Part shown: positions 13,264 to 23,146 of the stretch, one piece after another
How the letters are laid out: every line of letters starts with the position of its first letter
Position numbering within the stretch: position 1 is the first letter of the stretch
NCBI RefSeq assembly: GCF_023856365.1
Contig: NC_064553.1
Location: 20,175,453 to 20,239,452 of the forward strand
Origin: Brienomyrus brachyistius
Lineage: Eukaryota > Chordata > Actinopteri > Osteoglossiformes > Mormyridae
Length of the DNA stretch: 64,000 bases
Direction: 5' to 3'
Notes under the pieces: generated by a model
The model's database searches: none
The model's input: only the letters and a program-made list of their open reading frames with translations
Told to the model about the DNA's origin: nothing
Program-made: the position numbers and the translations under genes

Positions 13264-15135
13264 CTTGGTGCAGAAAACAAGTGAAGCTGCGTCTTTCAAA
13301 CCGGCAGCGTCCCACGTGCCGAAGAGTCAAATGTAATCAAGCAACACGGCCCACACAATTAAATAATAACATCATAATAATTATAGCTCTTGTATGATTA
13401 TTCTATATATTATTCTATAATTAGAGGAACAGACTTTTATAAGTTAACTTGTTCACCGAGAATAGTATACAACACCGTAAGCATATAACCCTTAAAGGAT
13501 GATTAATTAAAATTCGCACATTCATCCTGCATAACATAAAACAATGACTTAAAGAGACTTAATATGAAATGAACGCTACCGTCCGAGGGCATTTATCTCC
13601 ACAAATCGCTATGTAACATAATGTCTTAAATACTCTGATTTTCAGAATGACAGAATCTTAACATTTAAAACTTTGTTTTGCGATACCGATACGTAGTGAT
13701 ATTGGTATGTGGAACAACGTTATGTTACACACGCCTCCCACAATTCAAGAAGCTGTAGTTAGATTAAGAGCGTATTCACAATTTACCCGTTTGCCTTTTA
13801 CCGTGACTGAGCACGATCCCCCACCCCAGCTGGTCTGCATTCCCCACATTGCAATTAACGATCCTGGCCTCAGCGCTTTTGTTACCGTGGGACTTTGTTA
13901 TGTTGAAGAAAACATTAGAAGGGAACTTCTGTCGCACAACTGAATGAAATTTATGATTAATGCATGGCAGCATTCTCCAAGTACAGTGGGACGGACTCCC
14001 CAACGGACCGAGAGTGCTTGTGATGTAAAATACACTAAGATAATTCAGTTCCTTTAAAGAGCGGTTCTTTTAATACTCTGTATTATAATTTTCGTGTGCT
14101 GTCCCCTTAAAAAGCATATCGCCAGTATTCCTTATTCAAATTGTCCCATTAAAAACTACAGTCCCCAAACGTCAAATTGCATGCTTCTGCATGCCACCTA
14201 CACTTCAGACTTCATCCTCAAAATCAAAGCAGTATTAACACAAGCGACATGTGCCATCACTTAAAGCCAATGTAACTTTTTTAAAATAAAGTCTGTTTCA
14301 ACTGGATTTTTACCTAAGTAAAACAACCATTTTATGTTCTATTTATCTTAAAACTACTGAAACAAATAATTGGCTACAATGCAGTTCCGCTGTTTTGTTT
14401 GGCACCGTAAATTATGTCCTGCATTCTGTGGAAAAAAATGAAGGCTGAGGAATGTTACGTAACACAGTTAAAATGCAAAAGTTCTCTCTGGTGTAATTCA
14501 CTGCATAAAACCATGGTCTTAAGTGTGGTGTCTTCTTCATAACACTCCCTGACTTTTGTATCCGTGACCATGAGATAGGGTGGGCTGCTTTTCTTTTTTC
14601 ATTTTACTAGTGTTCCTCCCTTTCCTCCCAGCCTTGGCTGGTGGTTCAGGCAGCATCACCTTCTTTTAATGGACCCAGGTGTCATTTATTTTGAAGTGCA
14701 GAAAATGTTCTAGCAGAGGTCTTAGACAATTTCTGAATTACACAGAACTCTGACTTCTTCTGAAGCTGTGAGAAATTGTTCATCTGTAATTGTTGCATTG
14801 ATATTTGTTGATGTGCGTGTGCCCTCCTTGAGCAGTAAAGGGGAGATCACATGCAGAGCTTTTCTTAGTCTAAATAAAAATAAAATATTCTCTTCATATA
14901 GTCTGGAAGAGCCAATTAGTTATTTCTAGAAAAATAAATAGAGCCAATGAAGGAACCAGATGTCACAGTAACACAGGTCACTGTCTGTGGTGCTGGGTGT
15001 TGGGCTGGCGCTGAAGAAATAGGATAACTGGCCAAAGTGTCCGTGTGCCTCCACTGATTACAGGACATTAGTTAACAGTAATTAGCAATCACTTATAGTT
15101 CTCATTTATAATGATGTAAAATTATAAATATATAT
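13264..15135. other. No gene seen
   Basis: AT-rich sequence with scattered short open frames (for example 13707-13943) and no recognisable domain, RNA gene or repeat family. If the minus-strand gene at 11795-13263 is real, its promoter lies just above 13264. Confidence 0.4.
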
Positions 15136-15139
15136 ATAT

Positions 15140-15493
15140 ATCCATCCATCCATCCATTTTCCAAACTGCTTATCCTACTGGGGCGCTGGGGTTCCTGAGC
15201 CTATCCCAGTTCCCAATGGGCACGAGGCAGGGAACAACCTAGGATGGGGGGCCAGCCCATCGCAGGTCACACTCACATACCATTCACTCTCACATGCACA
15301 CCTATGGGCAATTTAGTAACTCCAATTAGCCTCAGCATGTTTTTGATTGTGGGGGTACACCGGAGTACCCGGAGGAAACCCCACGAGGACACGGGGAGAA
15401 CATGCAAACTCCACACACATGTAATCCAGGCAGAGACTCGAACCTGGGTCCCAGAGGTGTGAGGCAACAGTGTTAACCACTGCACCACCATAC
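15140..15493 (-). mobile_element. tRNA-derived SINE with (GGAT)n tail, minus strand
   Basis: Starting from the right, the minus strand reads a tRNA-like head (TGGTGCAGTGGTTAACACTG, box A) with a box-B-like segment. The conserved body follows, with GTTTGCATGTTCTCCCCGTG and GCCCATAGGTGTGCATGTGA, and the element ends in a (GGAT)n tail at 15140-15156. It is diverged from, but colinear with, the copies at 50668 and 59932. Tails of this kind are typical of SINEs using RTE/Rex3-type machinery, which is an inference. Confidence 0.8.
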
Positions 15494-15502
15494 ATATATA
15501 TG

Positions 15503-15557
<55 letters not shown>
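15494..15557. repeat. (TA)n microsatellite
   Basis: Nearly pure TA dinucleotide run directly abutting the head of the preceding SINE. Confidence 0.9.
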
Positions 15558-15558
<1 letters not shown>

Positions 15559-15849
15559 GGACAAAATATAATCGTGATTTAATGTATCCCTTCTGCTCTT
15601 AAAAAAGCGCAATATGTCTGAATGACGAATATGTCTATTACGTTTTAATAATCTTGTTAATATTTGTTTACCTTTTTTTCTGTAATCACTCTATGTTAAA
15701 GCAATTTTTAAATCTAGCTGTAAAATTGATGATGCTGTTGTTATTCTGACTGTCTGAACATAAGTGAGGGGATGGATGCACTATTCTATGGAGGCCTCTG
15801 AAGAGAATAAATTATCCCAATATTATATTGAGAGAGATGATTAAATCAG

Positions 15850-15957
15850 AGCTAGATAAGATTTTAACAACTCTGAGCTATTAGTTAAGTTCTTCCCAAA
15901 TGAGTTTGATGGGCCGAAAGGCCTCCTCTAATTTGTAAATTTCTTATGTTCTAAGAC
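15850..15957 (+). mobile_element. Interspersed retroelement 3' end, second copy
   Basis: Diverged copy of 6893-6996 with the same order: TTTTAACAACTCTGAGC, then TTTGATGGGCCGAAAGGCC, then TTTCTTATGTTC. Confidence 0.55.
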
Positions 15958-16259
15958 ATACAGTACTGTGTGAAAGTCTTAGGCAGTCCAAAGAAATGTT
16001 TAAAGCTGTTTATCTGGGTAGCAAGTGTACTTTGACTTAGAATAAATGACACAATTTAACATTAGAACATGTGCAAATTAAGAGTAACACAATAAAAACT
16101 AGTAATAACTTCTTCTGTTTTCTAAAGCGTTACTGATATCTAGTTGGATGGCTAGATGAACACCGCTTCAGTTCCCAAACTTCTCCCCAGGGGCACCTCA
16201 GCCGTTCCATGATTTTGTTAAATTTCACCAACAGCTCAATTAAATAATTAATTATACTG

Positions 16260-16616
16260 GTTTAAAAAGTCAGTGACAGATTGACTAGCTGTACTGTATG
16301 AGGTGTGCTAGTGGCCAAGTCAAAAAATACATGGCTGCACTGGATGGTCGTTACAAATACTAGGATGATTTTAGCAGAGGTTCTGAAATGGCTAAGCTGA
16401 CACACTTTGACAGGCATAATGTAGCTGAAGTTCAGCCTGTAGCTGAAGACCCTGCCCCACTGCAGAAGTTCAAGGGAATTCTGCTTTTCCTTCTCCATCA
16501 CTTCCTGGATGGCCTCTTTCGAAGACCTCTTCATGCACACCCTAGCCAGATGCACTGAGAGGCTTGGCTGTGTCTTCTTGCACACGGGGCAGAGCAGGAA
16601 ATGCCTGCTCGAAGCA
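16260..16616 (-). pseudogene. Possible exon with a CPxC zinc-finger-like motif (unrecognised)
   Basis: On the minus strand a polypyrimidine tract and AG precede a frame beginning CSSRHFLLCPVCKKTQPSL. It contains CPVC...HLARVC, a candidate zinc-binding Cys2-His-Cys arrangement. A charged helix (KEAIQEVMEKEKQNS) and an LLQWGRVFSYRL segment follow. Short CPxC-H-C heads like this occur in repetitive fish ORFs linked to mobile elements, so it may be a transposon-derived exon rather than a host gene. No partner exon was identified. Confidence 0.3.
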
Positions 16617-16782
16617 CTGGGGATAAAATAAAATAAAAAAAAGTCATAAATAAAGATTAGATTTGATTCATTACTTTTAGTTGAATAAAGAAACAGTCCA
16701 GTCATCATCAACACTGTTCGTTTCACAGTGGTTTGGATAAATAACATTTGCATATCCTGATGGCTCCTAGACTGAGTAAAGT

Positions 16783-17010
16783 ACATAATCACAGCTATTG
16801 AAACATGTTAACTAATTACTTACATTTATATTAAAATAAAATTTAATTAATTAAATTAAACTTAAGCTGCTTCAAAATATTATTTTAGGTTTGTAATGTA
16901 CATAATCATAGCTATTGAAACATGTTCACTAATTACTTACATTTATATTAAAATAAAATTTAATTAAATTAAACTTAAGTTGCTTCAAAATATTGTTTTA
17001 GTTTTGTAAT
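16783..17010. repeat. Tandem duplication of about 118 bp
   Basis: The block from ACATAATCACAGCTATTGAA to TTGCTTCAAAATATTGTTTTA occurs twice in direct order (from about 16783 and about 16900) with few differences. Confidence 0.75.
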
Positions 17011-17340
17011 GGATGCAATTTAAGTTTTAACAATAGCAGTCAGTGGTCAGAGACTTTTGCACAGTGTCAGTAAAGTAGAACAAGTTTATCCACAATTTCT
17101 ACAGATTCTAATGAAATGAACAGTCCATTATTGGGATGGCTGAGGTCCTTCACGATCTTCTTGGCCTTGGTCCAGCACCGCCTGCTGTAGATTGAGTGCA
17201 GGTCAGGGAGCTCGGTGCAGATGGTGCGCTCAGCTGATCGCACAACCCTCTGTAGAGCTCGTCTGTCCTGCATGGTGCTGTTCCCGAACCAGGTTTCCTC
17301 CCAGAGTACGTGCAGATCAGTTGCATTGGGGAGTCCATAC
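17010..17340 (-). mobile_element. LINE 3' end: reverse-transcriptase ORF C-terminus and 3' UTR
   Basis: The minus-strand translation gives VVRSAERTICTELPDLHSI, then SRRCWTKAKKIVKDLSHP and a Phe-rich end. This is the conserved tail of LINE polyproteins, where 'SRC..KA..I..D.SHP....LF' recurs. The frame is broken near 17270. The 3' UTR (about 17010-17100) reappears in the opposite orientation at 21212-21355. Confidence 0.6.
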
Positions 17341-18429
17341 TGTGATGCTGAGTGAGTGTAGTAGGAGTTTAAGAGATGAAACTCCTGATGATTTACTCCC
17401 TCGGCTAACTAACCAGAACAGGATCATACCAATACCAAAATTATAAGTTTATAAATGTTTTTCACTACCCTGATTCATTCAGTTATTTCTGTTTGTTAAT
17501 TCCACCCCCCAAGCAAATACATAAACAAACAAACAAACAAATATTGAGGGGGGATGTGTCAGAGGTGATAGAATCAGTGGATGAATCTAAAAAAAAAAGT
17601 CATGATTTTTTTCTCTCCAAAACATAATGCACAAAAGTTAGGTAAGACATTGACATGTTATGACAGTAGCATGATGCAGAGGAACAAACAGAAGGAAATA
17701 TCAAACTAAACCTGAGTCAACTAGGACTAATTACACTAAATTAAGTGGAACACACAAAATACCTAAAACCACTTAATAAACAAACAACAAATATTGCATT
17801 AGATAAACTATACTGATGCCTGAGAGAAGTTGTTGTGCAAGCTGCAGCAAGTACGTAAGGCACAGGTGCAGAGACACTACATATAGTGCAAACTAATTTA
17901 AAAGTATACAGTACACACAATGATTCCTGAAAAATCAAAATACCGTGGAATACTAATGAAATACTTATCAGGATGATGATGATGATGATGATGATGATAG
18001 AAATAATAAAGAATTAGTTTAAGGTATTATGCAATTGACATGTACAATTAAAAAAGAAATTGCACCAGACATTTCCTGTGGCAAAGAAGGGTTGCTTTGT
18101 GGCATGTCGCCGACAGGATGTCATGGGCAGGAGGGTAGGCAGGCAGGGCAGCACAGGCAGAAGGGCTGGCGGGCAGCCAGAACTGTTTTGCCACTGCAGT
18201 TTGTTTTACAGTTTCATCTGCATTTGTTTCCCCAAGGTATAACAGCAGCTAATTTATGAACATGCTGCTTTTCAGAAAAGAAGTTTAATTTCCAGGAGCA
18301 TGACCAGTGCACACATTTAGTGTTGACGGTTCTTTGTAAAATGGATGTCCTGTACTTTTATTGATCTGTCCGTCCGTCCATCCATCCATCCATCCATCCA
18401 TTTTCTAACTACTTCTGATGAAGTTCCGG
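17341..18429. other. No gene seen; (GAT)n run at 17973-17998
   Basis: AT-rich sequence, a short GAT trinucleotide run, a (CAAA)n-like run near 17523-17540 and a (CCAT)n run near 18375-18402 that is probably a SINE tail remnant. Confidence 0.4.
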
Positions 18430-18785
18430 GTTATGGCGAATTGAACGTCTGACTCCGGTCAGCTGAGCAAAGTTGGTAACCTTGGTATTGTGTGTAGGAG
18501 ATTCGGTATAACTATAATTTCGTTCTCCATTTACATGCCGGAAGTGTCTTTAAGTGTTATGTAGTTTTGCCTGAAACGCAAAAATAAAAGAAAGCAATTA
18601 GAGCTAACCAGTTGCTGCTGTAGTGATTGAAGAACTTTTGTCGGAAGTTGGATTCGAACCCACGCCTTACTTCGGAGAACAGAATACACCTTACTTCGGA
18701 AGGCTGTTTACGTTGAGTCGGGCGAATGAGACCACTCGGCCATGGGGCAGTTTCCAGTTAAGGCTGGCTCGCTGCGAAGAGTGGG
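18430..18785 (-). mobile_element. Dispersed copy of the tRNA-Leu-derived element
   Basis: On the minus strand the head (about 18745-18640) reads TGGCCGAGTGGTCTCA (D arm), then GACTCAACG, matching the anticodon region of an intron-containing tRNA-Leu(CAA), and then a T arm with GGTTCGAATCC and a TTCCGACA acceptor end. The insert between anticodon and variable arm holds a duplicated CCGAAGTAAGG. The body down to about 18430 is colinear with the same element in every 1.6-kb array unit (37445-37770 and equivalents). The acceptor stem does not pair, so it is not a functional tRNA. Confidence 0.6.
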
Positions 18786-19127
18786 TGAGTCCTAGTGTGC
18801 GTTAGAGCGGGGGTAGCGATTTCAGTCAGAAATTTCAGGGTAATAGCGGCGAAAAAAATGGATCATATTGCCAATGTTGCTCAGAATCGCAGTAGCCTTC
18901 CGATGGTATGCGGTGCGTTGCGGTAGATTACTGTGACAAGAAAGCAAACTTTCATTATTACCATTCTGTTTATATTAAATTACGATCTTCCATATTAATC
19001 AAGGGATTGTAAAACTGAGAATATTTCAGCTCCAGTAGTTTATATTAAAGTTGCCCGAGTCACAACATGGTCTTTAAATGGCAAAGACAGACATAAATCA
19101 AATGTATATGAGCAGCAACATAACTTA

Positions 19128-19190
19128 GCATCCGGACCCCCCGCGACCCAATAGGATAAGCGGTTTGGAAAATGGATGGATGGATGGAAA
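19128..19190 (+). mobile_element. 3' end of the (GGAT)n-tailed SINE
   Basis: CCGCGACCCAATAGGATAAG, GCGGTTTGGAAAATGGATGG and a short GGAT run match the last 60 bp of the full copies at 50668-51016 and 59932-60280. Confidence 0.75.
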
Positions 19191-20260
19191 TGTGATGTGG
19201 TGGCGAAGTCGTGCAGAAGTTTTACAACTGCACTATCGATTTATCACTTTATTTAGAAATATAAATTCAGTTCTTATCATTTTTAAAAGTTACTTTCTTT
19301 CACATTTGAATTTCAAGGTGTCCCTCACAGTGACACTGAAGGGCGGGGCTACGGGGGGCGGAGGTGGGGGAAGCGGTCAGAATGGTATGTTCTTTGGCTC
19401 CTCAAATTTCACCATCCTATGATTCTGCTGCGCGTCCTCGTGACCCAATTTTAATAGTTTTATTAATATATTTTTTTTTAATTTGCGAATACAAAAAATG
19501 TCGTCTTTACTGCAAAAAGTCATCCCTTATGTGTAATGTAATGCTTTTTTTTTACCACTAGATGTCGACATAGACCGTGGAAAGCCGGTCAAAGTAAGTG
19601 CGACACTTAGCGGCAATTACAATATTTATTGTTAAATCAATGTAAAAAAAAGTTAAATGTAATGACTTGTACTTTTTTATGAATTTGGATCTCTTTAGAG
19701 CAAACATATTCAAATGGTTTGCTTTTATAACGCTCCAAGTAACTGCGCAAGCCCCTCAAAGTGCTTTATGCCTCTCGCTTCCCATTCATTTCAATGGGCT
19801 TTCCCGACATTTGGGTAATTGTTTATTCCAAAGCCTCGAAAACACTCTGAACTGCAATTTGTCATGCAAAATGCATAATTTGTTGTATAAAATATGCTGA
19901 CTTCTAAAAAACAATTTATTAAAAGAAAATAAAAAGGGCATGCCATTATATATTTGGTTGCTTTTTGCCACCGTTTGACCGTTTTCTGCTCAGTAACTGT
20001 GCCTGGTCCTTCCCTGCTGTAAAGCTATTTTTAGTACCTCTTGCTAGCTCACCATTTGGTCACTGACAAAAGATAAAAGAAGCCGACCACCCAGACAGGC
20101 AGGCGCCCAGAGTAATTACTGCCATAAAGCTATCACGTGTACGGGGAATGCAAAGAACGAAACTAAATGGATACAAACACCCCAGCCCATTTCAAAACAA
20201 AAACATTTCGCTGCTATTTTGCAACATTCTGGATATTTCAGAGCACAATGTTTACCTTCT
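19191..20260. other. No gene seen
   Basis: AT-rich sequence with no recognisable domain, RNA or repeat beyond short homopolymers. Confidence 0.35.
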
Positions 20261-20289
20261 ATGTAAAGAGCTAAATGAGCATGAGCGCC

Positions 20290-20612
20290 GAAACCCCCTC
20301 CCCCGTTGTTCCCCCCAGTTCAGGAGTGGACGCTTCTGCTCAGAAGCTGCAAGGCTTTTGGCACAGCGTTTGGGGAAGCTCAGGGAAAGCAGCAGTCGAG
20401 CCCAGAGGACCCCCCCGCGGGAGTGAATGCGTCTTTTCCGGTGCTACATTGCTTTTGCACGGTGAGAGCGTTTGGAAAGGCCCAGCTCGGCGAAAGCGGC
20501 AGCCGATCTCTTTACGGACCCGCCCCCGCTGGAGTGAGAGAGTCTTCCACGGTGCTGCAAGGGTTTTGCACGGTGCTAGCGTTTGGAGAGGCCCAGCTCG
20601 GCGAAATACTAG
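20290..20612 (+). other. GC-rich triple repeat ending in a splice-donor-like site; possible 5' exon
   Basis: Three diverged copies of a block of about 115-125 bp follow one another. Each begins GGAGTG(G/A), passes GGCTTTTGGCAC / GCTTTTGCACGG / GGTTTTGCACGG and ends GGCCCAGCTCGGCGAAA or a variant. A good donor (CTAGGTAAGT) follows the last copy at about 20610. The GC content contrasts sharply with the flanks. Open frames exist but are not conserved in frame between copies, so I favour a 5' UTR or promoter-proximal exon over a protein. Confidence 0.35.
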
Positions 20613-21104
20613 GTAAGTTGAATCCTAGGTCCTTAGGACTCTGAGCGTATTCACAGTGGGCTGTCTTTTCGGAGCCTGCTTTTTATTACAAGATTAGCTG
20701 TTTATTACTAGCTATCATTCTTTCATACCTTTAGCCCCATCCCTTCTGCATTGCCATAGCGCTTTGGTTTCATATCTGATTAGTATTTAGTTGTTTTTTT
20801 TTTCATGGTAGTTGAATGCAGGCTCCGCTCCTAATCCCATTAAATTTGAATACTGGGTCATTAGGACCCAAAGAGAATCACGGGCGCCATTTTGATGACG
20901 TAAACTTTTTTTTTTTTTCGCCATTTTGGTATCCTGCCGTCCTGAGATATGCCCCGAAACACACAAAGTCAGCGCGCTGCAACTGAATCCCAACATGTTT
21001 AAAAAAAATGCTTCTAAACCGCAAATTAAACTGGGTGACGAGGACCCTGTAAGGTGCCAAAGGAGAGGAGACCTGCACATGTAAAGTCACTCTACCTCTG
21101 CTTC

Positions 21105-21633
21105 CAGCGAGACAAGAGCTCCAGATTCTGTTGAAGATTTCATCTTTTGTTGAACAACTTCTCAAGAATGGCTTCCAAGTTGTAAGTTATGATCAATTTA
21201 TTATTTCATTTGAATCTGTAGAAATTGTGGATAAACTTGTTCTACTTTACTGACACTGTGCAAAAGTCTCTGACCACTGACTGCTATTGTTAAAACTTAA
21301 ATTGCATCAATTACAAAACTAAAACAATATTTTGAAGCAACTTAAGTTTAATTTAATTAATTAAATTAATTAAAGGCGATTGGCTCAGCTGAGCAGTGCA
21401 TCAGACAAGCCTCCAACATCCAGTCTCTGTTGAACAGGGTTGTGAAAGCAGATGTAGGTTTTCAGGATATATTTAATCTTTGTGATCACATTGCTGAAAC
21501 TCAAGATGGCATTGGCAACCATCGCTTCAATTTAATTTCACTTGTCTTGCTTTCACAAGTTGAGAGAAGACCATGTGGCAAAAGTACATACTCTCCAACT
21601 ACAGACCAGCAGTTTGAGGAAGAAACTGTGTAA
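21105..21633 (+). pseudogene. Possible exons of an unrecognised gene
   Basis: A segment at about 21105-21183 has an acceptor-like CTGCTTCCAG and an ATG GCT TCC AAG followed by a GTAAGT donor. A second at about 21392-21633 reads as a helical protein tail (QSLLNRVVKADVGFQDIFNL, shortly after NHRFNLISLVLL) ending in a TAA stop, with AATAAA at about 21877 downstream. The two phases do not obviously match, and a LINE 3' end (21212-21355) lies between them. No family is recognised. Confidence 0.3.
21212..21355 (+). mobile_element. LINE 3' end, inverted relative to 17010-17115
   Basis: ATCTGTAGAAATTGTGGATA through CTGACCACTGACTGCTATTG to the AATTAATTAAATT end is the reverse complement of 17115-16970, with few differences. 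Confidence 0.7.
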
Positions 21634-21994
21634 AATAGTACTGTTATAAGGATACTAAATACTAGACACAGAGCCTCTGTCTTCCCACCCCCACGTCACA
21701 GGAAAGACACAGCTTCTGTACTGACACCAGTATATATTGCAGTTCATTGGCTATAGTTCTTGACAAATATATACAAGATGCCTGTGTGTATAGACCTGCC
21801 CTGTCTATAGTTATTTTTCCAAAAAGGAGGTAACTGGATGTTCATCTTTCATATTACCGTAAATGTAAAAAAAATAATAAAGTATTTTCCTTGTCTGGAA
21901 AATGTATTGTGTACAGTTCATTGACTATAGTTCTCTACAAGTCTATACAAATGCCCGTTGCTTTGGATAAAGGCGTCTGCTAAATGCTTAAATG

Positions 21995-22694
21995 CAGTAA
22001 CGGTCCTAGCTGATGAGGCGCCCTAGGCGAGCATCAGCGCCGGCACCCCCCCCCCCCCAGGTGTAGGGAAACTATAGCGGAACTAATGTTGCGTTTGGGT
22101 TTAGGTCTGGTCAGTTTTGCTGGTAACATTTTTGTTTTGCTCAGTTATAAGTGCAGCATTTGTTATGCGGCTGAGAAAGTGTTTTAAGTTATAACGTCAA
22201 TATTCATGGATATTGGAGTTATTGTATGAGCTGCAGTCATAAGTTAATGGCGTGAGCAAGCTGTAGCCTATTTAGGTTTGTGTTTGGTTATTTTTAGGAA
22301 AATGCCTGTGTTTTTACTGATTCATTTTTTGATGTATGTGCTTTATTTTATCTAGTTCTCACGGCATGCTCGACCGGATAGATATGTGAATAAATGCCCG
22401 TGATCAGAGATCAACTTGTGTTCGTTATTGAGGGAGGTTACAAGGGGGGGCGGCTCATAGGAAAGTTACGTATCATCATCATCATCATCATCATTATTAT
22501 TATTATTACTTAATAGGCTTTGCTAAGCAGGTAAATTCATGTGGGCTTGTTCTTTTCATATTAAGACGCATTAATACCAACTAGCTTTAAGAATAGTGGA
22601 ATGTTACACTTTTTTCTTCCTCCGTTTGTGGCACCCCCTGGATGAATGGCGCCCTTAGCATTTGCCTATATTGCCAATGCCACGGGCCGGCCTG
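21995..22694. mobile_element. Candidate hAT-like DNA element, about 700 bp
   Basis: The left end is CAGTAACGGTCC followed by a GAGGCGCCCTAGGCG motif. The right end is GGCGCCC..GCCACGGGCCGGCCTG. The 8-bp flanks CTTAAATG (21987-21994) and CATAAATG (22695-22702) match at seven of eight positions, as expected for an aged hAT target-site duplication. The terminal repeats match only partly. No transposase is visible. A (TCA)n/(TTA)n run lies at 22472-22509. Confidence 0.4.
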
Positions 22695-23082
22695 CATAAA
22701 TGCATGAGTGGTAACGCAATGGGGCTTATCATGGAGATTACCAGGGTCTTTCAGCTAACATTGCTGGCCTTTTTTTGTTGTGTTTTGTATTTGCATTGTT
22801 CTGCATGTAGTAGGAGAGTAGTGTATGTTTATTTCGAATGGAAAAATGAAAAAATACCTATATGTGCATTACATTTTGAACATAAAAGTAGGCTGTGTTA
22901 AGAAAACCCGCTTCTCTGTCGATTTACTCGTGGCTCGGTCGTAAATACATGTCTGACATTTATAATGAACCAAGACAATAAAAATCGCTTCTCAAATTTG
23001 CCCATTTATGGTTCTTTATTTCTGAATGCCAGCTTGTCCCTGATAGACGTTCATTCATTTAAAAGGAGCTCTACCCCGTCCC

Positions 23083-23093
23083 AAGATGGCGGC
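23083..23093 (+). promoter_or_regulatory. YY1-like site, candidate displaced MCM3AP promoter element
   Basis: AAGATGGCGGC matches the well-known YY1 core, typical of housekeeping promoters near the start site. It lies just upstream of the inserted MCM3AP 3'-end copy (23147-26208), so before that insertion it would have been about 190 bp from the unique sequence preceding the MCM3AP start codon. Confidence 0.4.
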
Positions 23094-23146
23094 TCTGTTG
23101 ACGCATTCGCTCCCATAGACGGCTGTATTCAACGCGACAACCAGTG

